Shown: positions 36,623 to 46,758, counted from the stretch's first letter. The stretch: DNA of 64,000 nucleotides from Granulicella aggregans (GCF_014203275.1 NZ_JACHIP010000004.1:186001-250000), one strand, 5' to 3'. A program made the numbers and translations. Notes: a model not told the origin generated them from the sequence alone.

Positions 36623-36746
36623 GGGTCGCTAATAGATTGTCGCATGGCTGTAATAAACCGCGGTGATCAGAAGATAGGAACCTTCCTTCTCCGGGTGGAG
36701 AGGATATGCTGATCGGATACCAGACAATTTTCGCTCCGGAGGGCGC

Positions 36747-38510
36747 ATGTCCCAGCCACGGCACCGTTTTCAGAGACCGACCGCATTGTTTCTTGTGCCG
36801 ATGATGACGATCTGCGCTTCGGCTGCCGTTGCGCAGAAGGCCGAGGAGCCGGTGCGCGCGAAACATGCCATGGTGGTCAGCATTCAGCATGATGCTGCTG
36901 ACGCCGGGGTGGCGATGCTGAAGGCTGGTGGCAATGCTGTGGACGCGGCGGTAGCCGTCGGATTCGCGCTGGCTGTGACGTTTCCGCAGGCTGGAAATCT
37001 GGGCGGCGGAGGGTTCATGCTGATCCGCGATAAGTCGGGGCAGGCGCACTTTCTCGATTACCGGGAGCGGGCTCCGGAGGCGGCGACTGCGGACATGTAT
37101 CTCGACGCGCAGAAGAACGTTGTGCCGGGGCTGTCGACGCAGGGGATCAAGGCTAGTGGGGTTCCGGGCTCGGTGGCTGGGCTGGTGTATGCGGAGAAGA
37201 CCTATGGCAAGCTGACGCTCAAGCAGGTGATGGCTCCGGCGATCACGCTGGCGAGCGAGGGATATGTTCTGACTGCGGAAGAGGCGAACAACTTCGTTGT
37301 GAACAAGGCGGCGGGGCGGCTTCCGGAGGCGAAGCGGATCTTTCAGCGCGATGGCAACCTGTACAAGGAGGGCGACCGGTTCGTTCAGCCGGAGCTTGCG
37401 AAGACGCTGGCGCGGATCGTGGCTGATCCTGACGATTTTTATAAGGGAGAGATCGCGGGGAAGCTCGCCGATTACTTTCAGCAGAATGGCGGCCTGATCA
37501 CGCGGAAGGATCTTGCCGCCTACAAGGTGGAGGACCGCAAGCCGTTGACGGGAAGCTATCGCGGATACGACATTGTGACCGCGCCGCCGCCTTCTTCGGG
37601 CGGAATCGTGCTGCTGGAGACGCTGAATATTCTTTCGGGCTATGACCTTTCGAAGATGGGCGACCGGTCGCCGCAGCAGGTCCATCTGCTCATCGAGGCG
37701 TTTCGGCGGACGTACATGGACCGCAACGATTATCTGGGCGATCCAGCGTATGTCTCGATGCCGCTGAAGCAGATGGCCGACCCGGCTTACGCGGAGGCGT
37801 GGCGGAAGACGATCGATCCGCTGAAGCCTACGCCGTCGAAGGAACTGGTGCGGCCTGCGGGTTTCCTGCCGCCGGTGCCGACGGTTGCTACCGGGCATGA
37901 GTCGACGGAGACGACGCATTTTTCTGTTGTCGACAAGGATGGGAATGCGGTCTCGAGTACCTACACGCTGAATGGGCTCTTTGGGTCGGGCGTGGTGGTG
38001 CCGGGGCTCGGGTTTGTGATGAATAACGAGATGGACGACTTCGCTTCGAAGCCGGGTACGCCGAACATGATGGGGCTGGTGCAGGGCGTGGCGAACGGGA
38101 TTGTTCCGGGCAAGCGGCCGCTGAGCAGCATGACGCCGACGATGCTGTTGAAGAAGGGAAAGATCGCGCTGGTGCTGGGCTCGCCGGGTGGGTCGACGAT
38201 CATCACCACGGTTATTAGCGACATTGTGAGCGTGGTGGATAACGGATTGAATATTCAGCAGGCTGCGGATGCTCCGCGCTTCCATAACCAGTTTCTGCCG
38301 GACAGGATCGACGTGGAGAAGAACTTTCCGCTTCCGCTGATCGATGAGCTGACGAAGATAGGCTACACAGTGAACCGCGCCGGCCAGTTCGACGAGAAGA
38401 ACCCCGGCGTGTGGGGAGATAGCGAGATGATCGCGGTCGACCCGAAGACGGGAGAGTTGCTGGGGGCGGATGACCAGCGGCATCACTTTGGTAAGGCGGC
38501 TGGGTACTAA
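36747..38510 (+). CDS. ggt: exported gamma-glutamyltransferase
   Basis: A 587-residue gamma-glutamyl hydrolase/transferase. The signal peptide is MTICASAAVAQ, ATG 36747 preceded by GGAGGGCGC. The nucleophile Thr (start of the small subunit after self-cleavage) is in ESTETTHFSVVDKDGNAVSSTYTLN at about 389-393. Conserved motifs are FPQAGNLGGGGFMLI and VLGSPGGSTIITTV near the C-terminus. It breaks gamma-glutamyl bonds such as those in glutathione in the periplasm. Confidence 0.95.
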   Translation: MSQPRHRFQRPTALFLVPMMTICASAAVAQKAEEPVRAKHAMVVSIQHDAADAGVAMLKAGGNAVDAAVAVGFALAVTFPQAGNLGGGGFMLIRDKSGQAHFLDYRERAPEAATADMYLDAQKNVVPGLSTQGIKASGVPGSVAGLVYAEKTYGKLTLKQVMAPAITLASEGYVLTAEEANNFVVNKAAGRLPEAKRIFQRDGNLYKEGDRFVQPELAKTLARIVADPDDFYKGEIAGKLADYFQQNGGLITRKDLAAYKVEDRKPLTGSYRGYDIVTAPPPSSGGIVLLETLNILSGYDLSKMGDRSPQQVHLLIEAFRRTYMDRNDYLGDPAYVSMPLKQMADPAYAEAWRKTIDPLKPTPSKELVRPAGFLPPVPTVATGHESTETTHFSVVDKDGNAVSSTYTLNGLFGSGVVVPGLGFVMNNEMDDFASKPGTPNMMGLVQGVANGIVPGKRPLSSMTPTMLLKKGKIALVLGSPGGSTIITTVISDIVSVVDNGLNIQQAADAPRFHNQFLPDRIDVEKNFPLPLIDELTKIGYTVNRAGQFDEKNPGVWGDSEMIAVDPKTGELLGADDQRHHFGKAAGY

Positions 38511-38527
38511 GGTATGAGGAAACCTGC

Positions 38528-38908
38528 ATGATTGGCCCTGTATCTATCGATCACCTGGTCTTTCGAATCTCGTCGTTCGATAAGACCGAGCGTTTCTACA
38601 ACGCGCTTCTTGGGCCACCCACATACCGTGATGAAGAGAGTCTCATGTACATCGTCGGTGGAACTCGCATCTTCTTTACGCTTGCCGTTGAGTCGGAGCT
38701 TGGAACATACGACAAAGAGAGCATCGGGCTAAACCACATAGCCTTCGGTGTCCGGAGCCTCGCAGAGCTTGAAGCAATGCAGGCTCAACGGGATAGCTCC
38801 GGGATAGAGAACAGCGGTATCAAAATTGATGAGTATGGACTGAAGGAATTCATATGGCTCGATGATCCAGATGGCCTGCGGGTTGAGTTCTATCTTCGTC
38901 CCGAGTAA
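38528..38908 (+). CDS. small VOC-domain (glyoxalase-like) protein
   Basis: A 126-residue single VOC domain: SIDHLVFRISSFDKTERFYNALLG, then GLNHIAFGVRSLAELEAMQ and FIWLDDPDGLRVEFY, with His and Glu metal-ligand positions. It starts 17 bases after ggt and may be co-transcribed. Glyoxalase, dioxygenase or resistance roles are all possible. Confidence 0.8.
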   Translation: MIGPVSIDHLVFRISSFDKTERFYNALLGPPTYRDEESLMYIVGGTRIFFTLAVESELGTYDKESIGLNHIAFGVRSLAELEAMQAQRDSSGIENSGIKIDEYGLKEFIWLDDPDGLRVEFYLRPE

Positions 38909-39059
38909 ATGGCCCTGGGTGAGATGTAGGACTCTTCGACTTTACGGTCACTATGAGCCCGTGAATCGCGCCGTTCAGGACGCCGATTCTAGAGGGTAGG
39001 AGCAACACCGGATTCGCGAAATAGATTTCGAACCGGTCGCAACCGTTCTTTGAGCGTCC

Positions 39060-39102
39060 TACGTCCCACCCATGCGATGGGACTGCATGGATGGGGCACC
39101 CG
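39060..39102 (+). repeat. H-family hairpin repeat, copy 9
   Basis: ACGTCCCACCCATGCGATGG...GCATGGATGGGGCACCC. A related tail (GGGGCACCCGACCTGTTATGGCCGG) occurs again at 39146-39170, so this spacer carries a copy and a fragment. Confidence 0.75.
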
Positions 39103-39178
39103 GATTTCGGCACCCGGTGGTCGATCCAGGGACGGGTTAGCTGCTGGGGCACCCGACCTGTTATGGCCGGTCAGGATC

Positions 39179-41191
39179 TCAGACGCCCACCACGCGAGTG
39201 AGCGTGAGGACGGCGATGTCGTCGTCCTGACCGAAGCGCTGGGCGGTGGCGGCGATCTCCGCAGCGGGTAGAGCGCTGATGGCGAGGGTCCGGTCGAAAC
39301 CGAAGAGCTCCTGAGTCGTCGCGTCGCGGGCTTCGAGGACGCCGTCCGTGAGGAGGGTGAGGGTGTCGTCGGGTGCAAGCGTTAGCGCGGTCTTTTCATA
39401 CACGGCTTCGGCGGTCAGGCCGAGCGGCAACGCTGCTTCGAGCACAAGTTCACGGCCGTTGAGATAGGGATTGAGATGGCCGGCGATGGCGATGTCGGCT
39501 TCTCCATTGGACCCGATGTGGACGGCGATCGCTGTGGTGAAACCTTTCGAGCGTCCAAGCAGGCGGCGATTGAGGCCGGTGAGGATCTCCGCTGGGTCGG
39601 TGGTGGTTTCGGCGAGGGTGCAGAGGGTTCCGACGAGCAGCGCCACGTTCATGGCGGCGGGAAGGCCCTTGCCGGAGACGTCGCCGAGCACCGCGAGAAC
39701 GCCGCCGCTTTCGATGGGCAGGATCTGGAAGAAATCTCCGCCGACCTGCTGGGCGGGGTGGTAGACGGATTCAATGCGAAACCCGGGTATATTCGGCAGT
39801 TCATCAGGGATGAGGATCTGCTGAACGGTGCGGGCAGATTCAAGTTCCGCCTGGGTCTGCGCCTGGTCGCGCGAGACCTGGTTGTAGCGGAGAAAGATGA
39901 GCAGACCAATCGAGAGCAGGTACGGCACGGTGAAGACCGCTACGAAGCTGAACCGGACCAGACCGAGGTTCAACGATGGAAATGCAAAGCTGGGATCGTG
40001 CGTTTGCGCGATGATCTCAACCCCGAAAAAGAATCCAGACGCGTTGGCGAAGATGGTAGGGATTACAAGCAGCCCAGCTTCCCGGTTACCGTTGCGATAA
40101 GCGCGAACCAGGATCACCAAAACGAGGACCATGGCAGGCAGCGTGAGCGTGTTCTCGACCCATTCAAGCGTGCCGCTCGGAAACATGCCCAGAAATAGGA
40201 GGGTGTTGAAGGGAAGAGGAAGCAGGACGAGAACGGCTTGGTAGAGGCGAACAAGCCGGCCTGGCCTACGTCCGATAAAGCTGTAGATGAACTCGAGTTG
40301 GCTCGCAATAAAGAAGTAGGTGCAGGGATCTCCAAGGAAGACGTTCCATGAAAACGGTGCGCCACCATAGATGTCGACTGCCGGTATACCAGTCGTCAGG
40401 GCAAAGAACAGGAGCGTAAGCCCAAGCCAGAGATACTCCCGGTGCGCGGGCTGCTGATAGAAGAGAGCGAGGACAAGGAGCGCCGCAACGCTCATCGCGA
40501 CGAGAATGCCAATGAGAACAACCATCTTCCCAACGCGGATTCCCTCATGAGCGCGGGCCGCAACTTCAATGGCTGCGGGACTGCCGATGGTGGCCTTGAA
40601 ATCAAGGATGTCGCTGAACTCCGAATCATAGTTATGAGAGCGGACAGCCACTTCAACACTGTTCCGGCCGGAGCCGCTTGCTGTGCGAAGCGGAAAGATG
40701 AGTTCCTGACCCTTGCGCCAGCGAAGTGAGGAGAGGATGGGACCGCCGATTCGTTCGCCGTCGATGTAGATCTCGAAGGACCCTTGCGTGCCGATCAGAA
40801 GGAGATCGATGGGACCAGCTTGTGCGGGGAGTGCGATGCGCTTGCGAAACCAACGGGAGTGCCCCCTTAAGAGGTACTCGGGTGGATCGTTGCCGAAGGT
40901 AATCTGCTGCCAGGTCGAGTCGTCGAAGTTCGGAGCGGCGTAGGCAGGGTCATCGCCAAGGTGTACGCGCCAACCGTCGTCTTCGGGGACGAGGATTTGG
41001 GTGTTGAGTTCGGACTGGGACTCGGACTGGGACTCGGACTGGGCTCTTGCGGGGACGGCGACCACTGTCAGGGCAAGGAGGATCAGGAGAACGTTTCGCA
41101 AGGCTGCTCCGCGATTGCTTTGAAAGGGGCCGGTGGGGATGCTGCTGGAATGCTCCAGTCTAGCGCGGAGCGTTAGGGCGTTCCAGCTCAT
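39179..41191 (-). CDS. membrane SpoIIE-type PP2C phosphatase with 7TM sensor region
   Basis: About 670 residues from ATG 41191 (MSWNALTLRARLEHSS). The N-terminus carries a signal or anchor (LLILLALTVVAVPARAQ) followed by a SESQSESQSE tract from a 12-base repeat. A DISM-like beta domain follows (PEDDGWRVHLGDDPAY...), then a seven-helix membrane block (about 225-430). The SpoIIE phosphatase is at the C-terminus (FFQILPIESGGVLAVLGDVSGKGLPAAM, LTLLTDGVLEA). Such proteins regulate anti-sigma or partner-switching cascades. A start 11 codons further up lies in repeat-like DNA. No partner genes are nearby. Confidence 0.8.
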   Translation of the reverse strand: MSWNALTLRARLEHSSSIPTGPFQSNRGAALRNVLLILLALTVVAVPARAQSESQSESQSELNTQILVPEDDGWRVHLGDDPAYAAPNFDDSTWQQITFGNDPPEYLLRGHSRWFRKRIALPAQAGPIDLLLIGTQGSFEIYIDGERIGGPILSSLRWRKGQELIFPLRTASGSGRNSVEVAVRSHNYDSEFSDILDFKATIGSPAAIEVAARAHEGIRVGKMVVLIGILVAMSVAALLVLALFYQQPAHREYLWLGLTLLFFALTTGIPAVDIYGGAPFSWNVFLGDPCTYFFIASQLEFIYSFIGRRPGRLVRLYQAVLVLLPLPFNTLLFLGMFPSGTLEWVENTLTLPAMVLVLVILVRAYRNGNREAGLLVIPTIFANASGFFFGVEIIAQTHDPSFAFPSLNLGLVRFSFVAVFTVPYLLSIGLLIFLRYNQVSRDQAQTQAELESARTVQQILIPDELPNIPGFRIESVYHPAQQVGGDFFQILPIESGGVLAVLGDVSGKGLPAAMNVALLVGTLCTLAETTTDPAEILTGLNRRLLGRSKGFTTAIAVHIGSNGEADIAIAGHLNPYLNGRELVLEAALPLGLTAEAVYEKTALTLAPDDTLTLLTDGVLEARDATTQELFGFDRTLAISALPAAEIAATAQRFGQDDDIAVLTLTRVVGV
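41011..41046 (-). repeat. 12-base tandem repeat inside the SpoIIE-type gene
   Basis: CGGACTGGGACT occurs three times (the last with two changes), adding SESQ-type residues just after the signal peptide. Such short tandem repeats can change copy number by slippage. Confidence 0.85.
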
Positions 41192-41329
41192 CTCGGTGAA
41201 GCTGAAGTATATGGGGTGCCCCACTGTGGTCTGGGACGGGTTCGTGGTGTAGCGGTTTATGCAGAAAGGCCTTATCCGAGCGTTGCGGGATCGTGCCGTT
41301 GAAAGAGCAGGCTGTTAGCCTAGAAGGTG

Positions 41330-42181
41330 ATGCAGCCTGGAATCTCTACCCACGTATTTCTACAGCAGCGCCTGCACCCGGGCTTGCTGGACGCCATGGT
41401 TCGCGGCGGGGCGAGGACGATTGAGATCTTCGCCGCGCGCCACCACTTCGATTACGCCGATCGCTCCGTGGTGCGCGAGATTGCGCAGTGGTTCCGGTCA
41501 AACGAGGTCACGGCTACGCTTCACCAGCCGTTGTATGCGGATGCGCAGTGGAGCCGGCATGTTGCGCCCACGCTGAACCTGATCGATGTGGAGAAGTCGC
41601 GACGGATCGATGCAATGGACGAGGTGAAGCGGGCGATTGAGTCGGCGGAACAGATACCGTTCGGTGCGGTGGTGCTGCATCTCGGCGTACGCGAGGACCA
41701 CTGGAGCGCGCGGTCGCTGGAGAACTCGCTTACGGCGATTGAGCACCTAAAGGCGTTTGCGCATCCGCTGGGAGTGAAGTGCCTTGTGGAGAACCTGCAC
41801 AACGAAGTGGCTACGCCGGAACACATTCTCGAGGTGCTGAAGGTGGGGCACTTCGACAACGTCGGCGTCTGCTTCGATACGGGACACGCGCAGCTTTCGG
41901 AGATCGGGCTTGAGGGCTCGTTTGCGCTGCTGAAGCACCGCATTGGCGAGCTTCATGTGCATGACAACAACGGTGTGCGCGATGAGCACCTTTGGCCCGG
42001 TGCTGGCGGGATTGACTGGGCTGCGTTTTCACGTATCGCTGCGGAACTACCAGCCGGTGTTCCCGGCATTCTTGAAATCTCCCACGAGCTTGAAGAGACT
42101 GCTGAATCGGTGTCCGCAAAGGCGCGGACGGCGTACGATCTGTTTGAGAAAAATGCAGAAGCAGATTCCCTTCGGGAATGA
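41330..42181 (+). CDS. sugar phosphate isomerase/epimerase-like TIM barrel
   Basis: A 283-residue AP-endonuclease-2-like barrel (MQPGISTHVFLQQRLHPGLLDAM). Motifs are TIEIFAARHHFDYADRS, VVLHLGVREDHW, CLVENLHNEVATPEHILEVL, VGVCFDTGHAQL (metal ligands) and LHVHDNNGVRDEHLWPGAGGIDW. No export signal, unlike the Tat-exported homologue at 31.6 kb. A GTG three bases earlier is possible. Substrate unknown. Confidence 0.85.
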   Translation: MQPGISTHVFLQQRLHPGLLDAMVRGGARTIEIFAARHHFDYADRSVVREIAQWFRSNEVTATLHQPLYADAQWSRHVAPTLNLIDVEKSRRIDAMDEVKRAIESAEQIPFGAVVLHLGVREDHWSARSLENSLTAIEHLKAFAHPLGVKCLVENLHNEVATPEHILEVLKVGHFDNVGVCFDTGHAQLSEIGLEGSFALLKHRIGELHVHDNNGVRDEHLWPGAGGIDWAAFSRIAAELPAGVPGILEISHELEETAESVSAKARTAYDLFEKNAEADSLRE

Positions 42182-42239
42182 CAAACAAAAAATGGGCCAA
42201 ACAAAGAGCAACCGCAATTTGTAACTGAAAGAGATGCAC

Positions 42240-43586
42240 ATGTCAGAATCTGTAACCGAAAAAGTAACATATCCGACAATCGCCACGCTGTCCGAGCATG
42301 AAGGCGAGACGATCATCCTTCGCGGCTGGCTATATAACCTGCGCGAAAGTGGCAAGCTGCTCTTCCCCATCTTCCGTGACGGTACGGGGACGATCCAGGG
42401 GATCGTGCCCAAGGCTGCTGTAGCGCCGGAGGTCTTCGACCGCATCAAGGGGCTTACGCTGGAGTCGAGCGTCATCGTGACGGGGAAAGTGCGCGCTGAT
42501 AGTCGCGCTCCCAGCGGCTTCGAGCTTGATGTGCAGGATCTCGAGATCGTCCAGCAGGTCTCCGCCGAGACGCCTTTCCCGATCTCGCTGAAGGAGCACG
42601 GCGTTGATTTCTTGATGGAGCATCGGCACCTTTGGGTGCGTACGCCAAGGCAGTCGGCGATTCTGCGGGTTCGCGCGACCATTATGCGGGCTGCGGCGGA
42701 GTACTTCGATACGAACGGCTTCACGCGCACCGATCCGCCGATCCTGACGCCGAACGCTTGTGAAGGCACGAGCGAACTCTTCGAGATGGACTACTTCGAT
42801 GACGGCAAGGCTTACCTGACGCAGTCCGGCCAGCTCTACATCGAGGCGACGGCGTTGGCGCTGGGTAAGGTCTATAGCTTCGGGCCGACCTTCCGCGCGG
42901 AGAAGTCGAAGACGCGGCGGCACCTGACGGAGTTCTGGATGATTGAGCCGGAGGTCGCTTACATCGAGCTCGATGGTTTGATGGAGCTGGCGGAGAACTT
43001 CATCTCGCACATTGTTGCTCGCGTGCTTGAAGGGCATCGGGCCGACCTGAAGGTGATTGGCCGCGACGTGACGAAGCTTGAGACGATCAAGGCGCCGTTC
43101 CCGAAGATCAGCTACGACGAGGCGGCGGCGATGCTTGCCGAGGCCTTCAAGGAAGGCAAGATCGAGAACGAGTTTGTTTACGGCAACGATTTTGGATCGC
43201 CTGATGAGACCTACATCTCCAGCCAGTTCGACCGGCCGGTGATGGTGCATCGCTATCCGGCGGCGTTCAAAGCGTTCTACATGCAGCCTGATCCTCTCGA
43301 TCCGACCAAGGCGCTTTGCGTGGACGTGCTTGCGCCGGAGGGCTACGGGGAGATCATCGGTGGCAGCCAGCGCATCGACAGCTATGACCTGCTGAAGAGT
43401 CGCATTGAGGAGCATCATCTGCCGCTCGATGCGTTTCAGTGGTATCTCGATCTGCGGCGATACGGGTCGGTTCCTCATGCCGGTTTTGGTATGGGGATCG
43501 AGCGAGCGGTGGCTTGGATCTGTGGGTTGGATCATGTGCGGGAGACCATTCCGTTTGCGCGGACGTTGAATAGGATTTATCCCTAA
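42240..43586 (+). CDS. asnS: asparaginyl-tRNA synthetase
   Basis: Charges tRNA-Asn. 448 residues from ATG 42240, which lies 6 bases after GAAAGAG (ATG 42234 is too close to that site). It has an N-terminal OB-fold ([29 protein letters not shown]), the class II core with [22 protein letters not shown] (motif 2), and [25 protein letters not shown] (motif 3). The length and sequence fit AsnRS rather than AspRS. Its stop overlaps the ddl start (TAATG). Confidence 0.96.
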   Translation: MSESVTEKVTYPTIATLSEHEGETIILRGWLYNLRESGKLLFPIFRDGTGTIQGIVPKAAVAPEVFDRIKGLTLESSVIVTGKVRADSRAPSGFELDVQDLEIVQQVSAETPFPISLKEHGVDFLMEHRHLWVRTPRQSAILRVRATIMRAAAEYFDTNGFTRTDPPILTPNACEGTSELFEMDYFDDGKAYLTQSGQLYIEATALALGKVYSFGPTFRAEKSKTRRHLTEFWMIEPEVAYIELDGLMELAENFISHIVARVLEGHRADLKVIGRDVTKLETIKAPFPKISYDEAAAMLAEAFKEGKIENEFVYGNDFGSPDETYISSQFDRPVMVHRYPAAFKAFYMQPDPLDPTKALCVDVLAPEGYGEIIGGSQRIDSYDLLKSRIEEHHLPLDAFQWYLDLRRYGSVPHAGFGMGIERAVAWICGLDHVRETIPFARTLNRIYP

Positions 43587-44815
43587 TGGCAAAGAAAAAA
43601 CTCCGCATCGGCATTCTCTTTGGTGGGCGCTCCGGCGAGCACGAGGTATCGCTGCTCTCCGCTGCGTCCATACTCAAGGCGATCGATCGCAAGAAGTACG
43701 AGATCGTTCCGCTTGGCATAACGAAGCAAGGGCAATGGGTGCGCGACCTTGAGGCGCAGCATCTGCTGACTGGCGGGCCTGCGGCACCTGCTCTCAATCT
43801 GCCTACTGCGGACGATCCTGAGTTCGCCAGCGTGAAGGCGGTCATTCGCAGCGGGGAGGCATTGAGTATTCCTGAGCCTAAGCCGCATGTCGCGACGAGC
43901 TTCCAGACCATCGATCTTGTAGCCAGTGCGGATGCTGCCCTTGCGACCTCACCGGCAGAGACGAATGCTCTCGGTGTGGACCTGATCTTTCCCGTGCTTC
44001 ATGGGACGTTTGGCGAGGACGGCACCATCCAGGGATTGCTGGAGCTTGCCGATGTGGCTTACGTTGGGTCGGGCGTGCTTGGTTCGTCCGCTGGGATGGA
44101 CAAGGATGTGATGAAGCGGCTGTTCGTGGCTGCCGGCCTGCCGCAGACGCCGCATATCGCTCTCCTTCGCAGCGAGTGGAAAGCTGATGCGAAGCGCTGT
44201 ACGAAGTTGATTGAGAAGTCTCTCGAGTATCCGGTGTTTGTGAAGCCGGCGAACCTTGGCTCTTCGGTCGGAATCAGCAAGGTGCATGATCGCAGCGAGC
44301 TTGCGGCAGCGATGGATTTGGCTGCCAGCTTCGACCGCAAGCTGGTGATCGAGCAGGGCGTGGGTGGGCCGGGAGCGAAGCCTCGGGAGCTTGAGGTGGC
44401 GGTGCTGGGCAACGATGCGCCGGAGGCTTCGGTGGTGGGCGAGATCGTGCCGGGGGCGGAGTTTTACGATTACAACGCGAAGTACCACTCGGATGCTTCG
44501 GTGCCGATTATTCCGGCTGAACTCTCCAAAGCTGAAGTGAAGCAGATTCGTGAGATGGCTATTGCGGCCTTCCGCGCGTGCGACTGCGCTGGGCTCGCTC
44601 GTGTTGATTTCCTGATGGAGCCGAAGCGCAAGGGACAGCCGGCGCGGATCTTCCTGAATGAGATCAACACCATGCCGGGCTTCACGAAGATCAGCATGTA
44701 CCCGAAGCTGTGGGCGGCCTCTGGTTTGCCTTATAAGAAGCTGATCGACCGATTGATTCAGCTTGCTGTCGAGCGGCAGAAGGAAAAGGCGGAGACCAGC
44801 TTCAGCCGCGAGTAG
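43586..44815 (+). CDS. ddl: D-alanine-D-alanine ligase
   Basis: Makes D-Ala-D-Ala for peptidoglycan. 409 residues of ATP-grasp type, with an N-terminal LRIGILFGGRSGEHEVSLLSA, AYVGSGVLGSSAGMDKDVMKR, KPANLGSSVGISKV (ATP loop) and ARVDFLMEPKRKG... FLNEINTMPGFT near the end. The start ATG is inside the asnS stop (TAATG), so the two genes are likely coupled. Confidence 0.96.
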   Translation: MAKKKLRIGILFGGRSGEHEVSLLSAASILKAIDRKKYEIVPLGITKQGQWVRDLEAQHLLTGGPAAPALNLPTADDPEFASVKAVIRSGEALSIPEPKPHVATSFQTIDLVASADAALATSPAETNALGVDLIFPVLHGTFGEDGTIQGLLELADVAYVGSGVLGSSAGMDKDVMKRLFVAAGLPQTPHIALLRSEWKADAKRCTKLIEKSLEYPVFVKPANLGSSVGISKVHDRSELAAAMDLAASFDRKLVIEQGVGGPGAKPRELEVAVLGNDAPEASVVGEIVPGAEFYDYNAKYHSDASVPIIPAELSKAEVKQIREMAIAAFRACDCAGLARVDFLMEPKRKGQPARIFLNEINTMPGFTKISMYPKLWAASGLPYKKLIDRLIQLAVERQKEKAETSFSRE

Positions 44816-44901
44816 CCTTGTGGTACTGCAGGGATGTCCGAAATTCGCGTACCCCAAGCGTGGGATAAAGCTTTCCGTCGGGGCGATCTAAGATCGCCGC
44901 T

Positions 44902-45198
44902 ATGAGCGACGAACTGTATTCCATAGCGTGCCTGACGAAAGAGCAACGGGAAGAGATCGAGTTACTCGAGATGAAGGCCTGCATGGCTCTGCTTGATGAC
45001 CAGATCGTACAGCTGCACCGGTTCAAGGAGTTCCACTCCGACCTTGAGATGGTGCACGAGCGGCCCAGGCAAGGTGAGGAGCTTCACGAACTGATGGCCT
45101 CGGTGACGAACGCCACGTTGCTTGCCCGGCAACTGAATGCGCGGGCCACGCAGACGCTGTTCGTCCGTACAAACAGCGGTGCCGCACACGCGAGCTAA
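44902..45198 (+). CDS. hypothetical protein
   Basis: 98 residues, largely helical and charged (MSDELYSIACLTKEQREEIELLEMKACMALLDDQIVQLHRF...). No signal peptide, no recognised family. It is 4 bases into the end of ilvA on the other strand, so the two genes converge. The Leu/Glu heptads suggest a coiled coil. Confidence 0.55.
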   Translation: MSDELYSIACLTKEQREEIELLEMKACMALLDDQIVQLHRFKEFHSDLEMVHERPRQGEELHELMASVTNATLLARQLNARATQTLFVRTNSGAAHAS

Positions 45199-46433
45199 AG
45201 AACGCGGCTGAACTTATAGCCGCCAGTGGTGAGCGCGTCCAAGAGCTCTTCGACCTGTTCGCGGCCGCGCGTCTCGAGCGTGATGTCGATGGTGGTGTCG
45301 CCGAGGTTCACGCCGTAGTAGGCGCGGTTGTAGAGGGTATCTACGATGTTGGCGCGATACTTCGCCATCAGGGCGGTGAGTTCCGCGAGCGCTCCGGGCT
45401 TGTCGAGCAAGTGGATGCGCAGGCGGATCATGCGGCCATCCTGCACGAGACCGCGCTCGATGATGCGGGAGAGTAGGGTGACGTCGATGTTGCCGCCGCA
45501 GACGAGAACAGCCGTGTGAGCCGGCAGCGAGCGAGCAGAGAGCGAAGTTTTTTTCTGCAGCAGTGCGGCAAGAGCCGCAGCACCCGCACCTTCGGCGAGC
45601 GTCTTCTCGCGTTCGAGCAGGACGAGGATGGAGGAGGCGATTTCGTCTTCATCGACGGTGACGATTTCATCCACATATTGCTGGACTACGGGAAAGTTCA
45701 CTTCGCCTGCGCGGCGGACGGCGATGCCGTCGGCGATCGTGGTCGAAGGATCGATGGTGACAGGGTGGCCCTGTTCCATGGCGATCTGCATCGAAGGCAG
45801 GCGCGAGGTCTGCACGCCGATGACGCGGACGGAGGGTTTCGATTGCTTGATGGCGCAGGCAATTCCGCCGATCAAGCCGCCGCCGCCGATGGGCACTACG
45901 ACTGCCTCAAGCTCGGGGATCTGTTCGAGCAGCTCGAGGCCGATGGTGCCCTGGCCGGCCATCACGGCTGGGTCGTCGAAGGCATGGATGAAGGTGAGGT
46001 TCTGTTCTGCCGAGAGCCGTGTCGCCTCTTCACAGGCTTCGTCGTAGTTCGCGCCGTGGAGCAGGACTTCCGCGCCGAAGTTTCGAGTCGCCGTCACCTT
46101 GACCAGCGGGGTTGCGAGAGGCATGACGATGAGTGCGCGGATGCCGCGCTTGGTTGCGTGGTAGGCGACGCCCTGGGCGTGATTTCCTGCGCTTGCGGCG
46201 ATGACGCCACGGCTGGCCTGCTCCGGCGTCAGAAGGGCAATGCGATTGAGCGCGCCGCGCTCCTTGAAGCTGCCCGTCATCTGCAGGTTTTCGAGCTTGA
46301 GGTAAATCTCCTGCCCGGTCTGGGCGGAGAGCATCACCGAATGCGGACAGGGGGAGTAATAAATCGAGCCACGCAGCCGCTCCCGTGCTGCGAGGACGTC
46401 GTCTAGACCTATGCTGGTGGCTTCGGTGATCAT
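45195..46433 (-). CDS. ilvA: threonine ammonia-lyase
   Basis: A 412-residue PLP enzyme, probably threonine deaminase, the first step to isoleucine (or catabolic). The PLP Lys is in MTGSFKERGALNRI; AASAGNHAQGVAYHATK, ALIVMPLATPLVKV and IVVPIGGGGLIGG (glycine loop) are present. A C-terminal ACT-like regulatory domain covers about 330-412 (MIRLRIHLLDKPGALAELTALM). The short single ACT-domain form is common. Its start (46433) is 34 bases from a small hypothetical gene that may lead the operon. Confidence 0.93.
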   Translation of the reverse strand: MITEATSIGLDDVLAARERLRGSIYYSPCPHSVMLSAQTGQEIYLKLENLQMTGSFKERGALNRIALLTPEQASRGVIAASAGNHAQGVAYHATKRGIRALIVMPLATPLVKVTATRNFGAEVLLHGANYDEACEEATRLSAEQNLTFIHAFDDPAVMAGQGTIGLELLEQIPELEAVVVPIGGGGLIGGIACAIKQSKPSVRVIGVQTSRLPSMQIAMEQGHPVTIDPSTTIADGIAVRRAGEVNFPVVQQYVDEIVTVDEDEIASSILVLLEREKTLAEGAGAAALAALLQKKTSLSARSLPAHTAVLVCGGNIDVTLLSRIIERGLVQDGRMIRLRIHLLDKPGALAELTALMAKYRANIVDTLYNRAYYGVNLGDTTIDITLETRGREQVEELLDALTTGGYKFSRVL

Positions 46434-46467
46434 CTTCCGATGTTACGTGAAGCGGCCTTGCCTCGCA

Positions 46468-46758
46468 TCAGTTCGCGGACGTGATGCTGCGGACGACAAC
46501 GCCTGAGGTCTCGAAGTGGGAGACGCGGTGGTTGTTGCCGTGGCCAAGCTGTACGGCTTTGCGGAGCAGCATGATCAAAGGCCGCGACTGGTCTTCGAAG
46601 AATTTGCTCACGGCGTCGTCCCATGGGACGACGAGGTTGTAGGCGGCGTCGCACTTCTGGCAGTAGATGGGATCTTCAAGCCAGCGATGGAAGGCGGCGT
46701 GGGGCAGCTTGCCGATGGGGTCGGTGCCGGAACGGATCGCTGCTATGGTCAGCTTCAT
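46468..46758 (-). CDS. hypothetical protein with CxxC
   Basis: 96 residues (MKLTIAAIRSGTDPIGKLPHAAFHRWLEDPIYCQKCDAAYNLVVPWDDAVSKFFED...). A single CxxC (YCQKC) could bind a metal or form a disulfide. No family recognised. It lies upstream of ilvA on the same strand and next to the 32-bp inverted-repeat element. Confidence 0.5.
   Translation of the reverse strand: MKLTIAAIRSGTDPIGKLPHAAFHRWLEDPIYCQKCDAAYNLVVPWDDAVSKFFEDQSRPLIMLLRKAVQLGHGNNHRVSHFETSGVVVRSITSAN

Noticed and set aside
35919..38486. 855-codon minus-strand frame across purL and ggt
   Set aside because: The real proteins are purL (minus, other frame) and ggt (plus). The frame is Arg/His-rich, a typical GC-rich shadow.
39146..39170. 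Separate eleventh H-repeat copy
   Set aside because: Only the right half plus tail is present, so I treat it as a fragment of copy 9's spacer.
41192..41224. Upstream start of the SpoIIE-type gene at 41224
   Set aside because: The extra codons run into an H-like remnant (GGGTGCCCCAC), so the ATG at 41191 is more likely.
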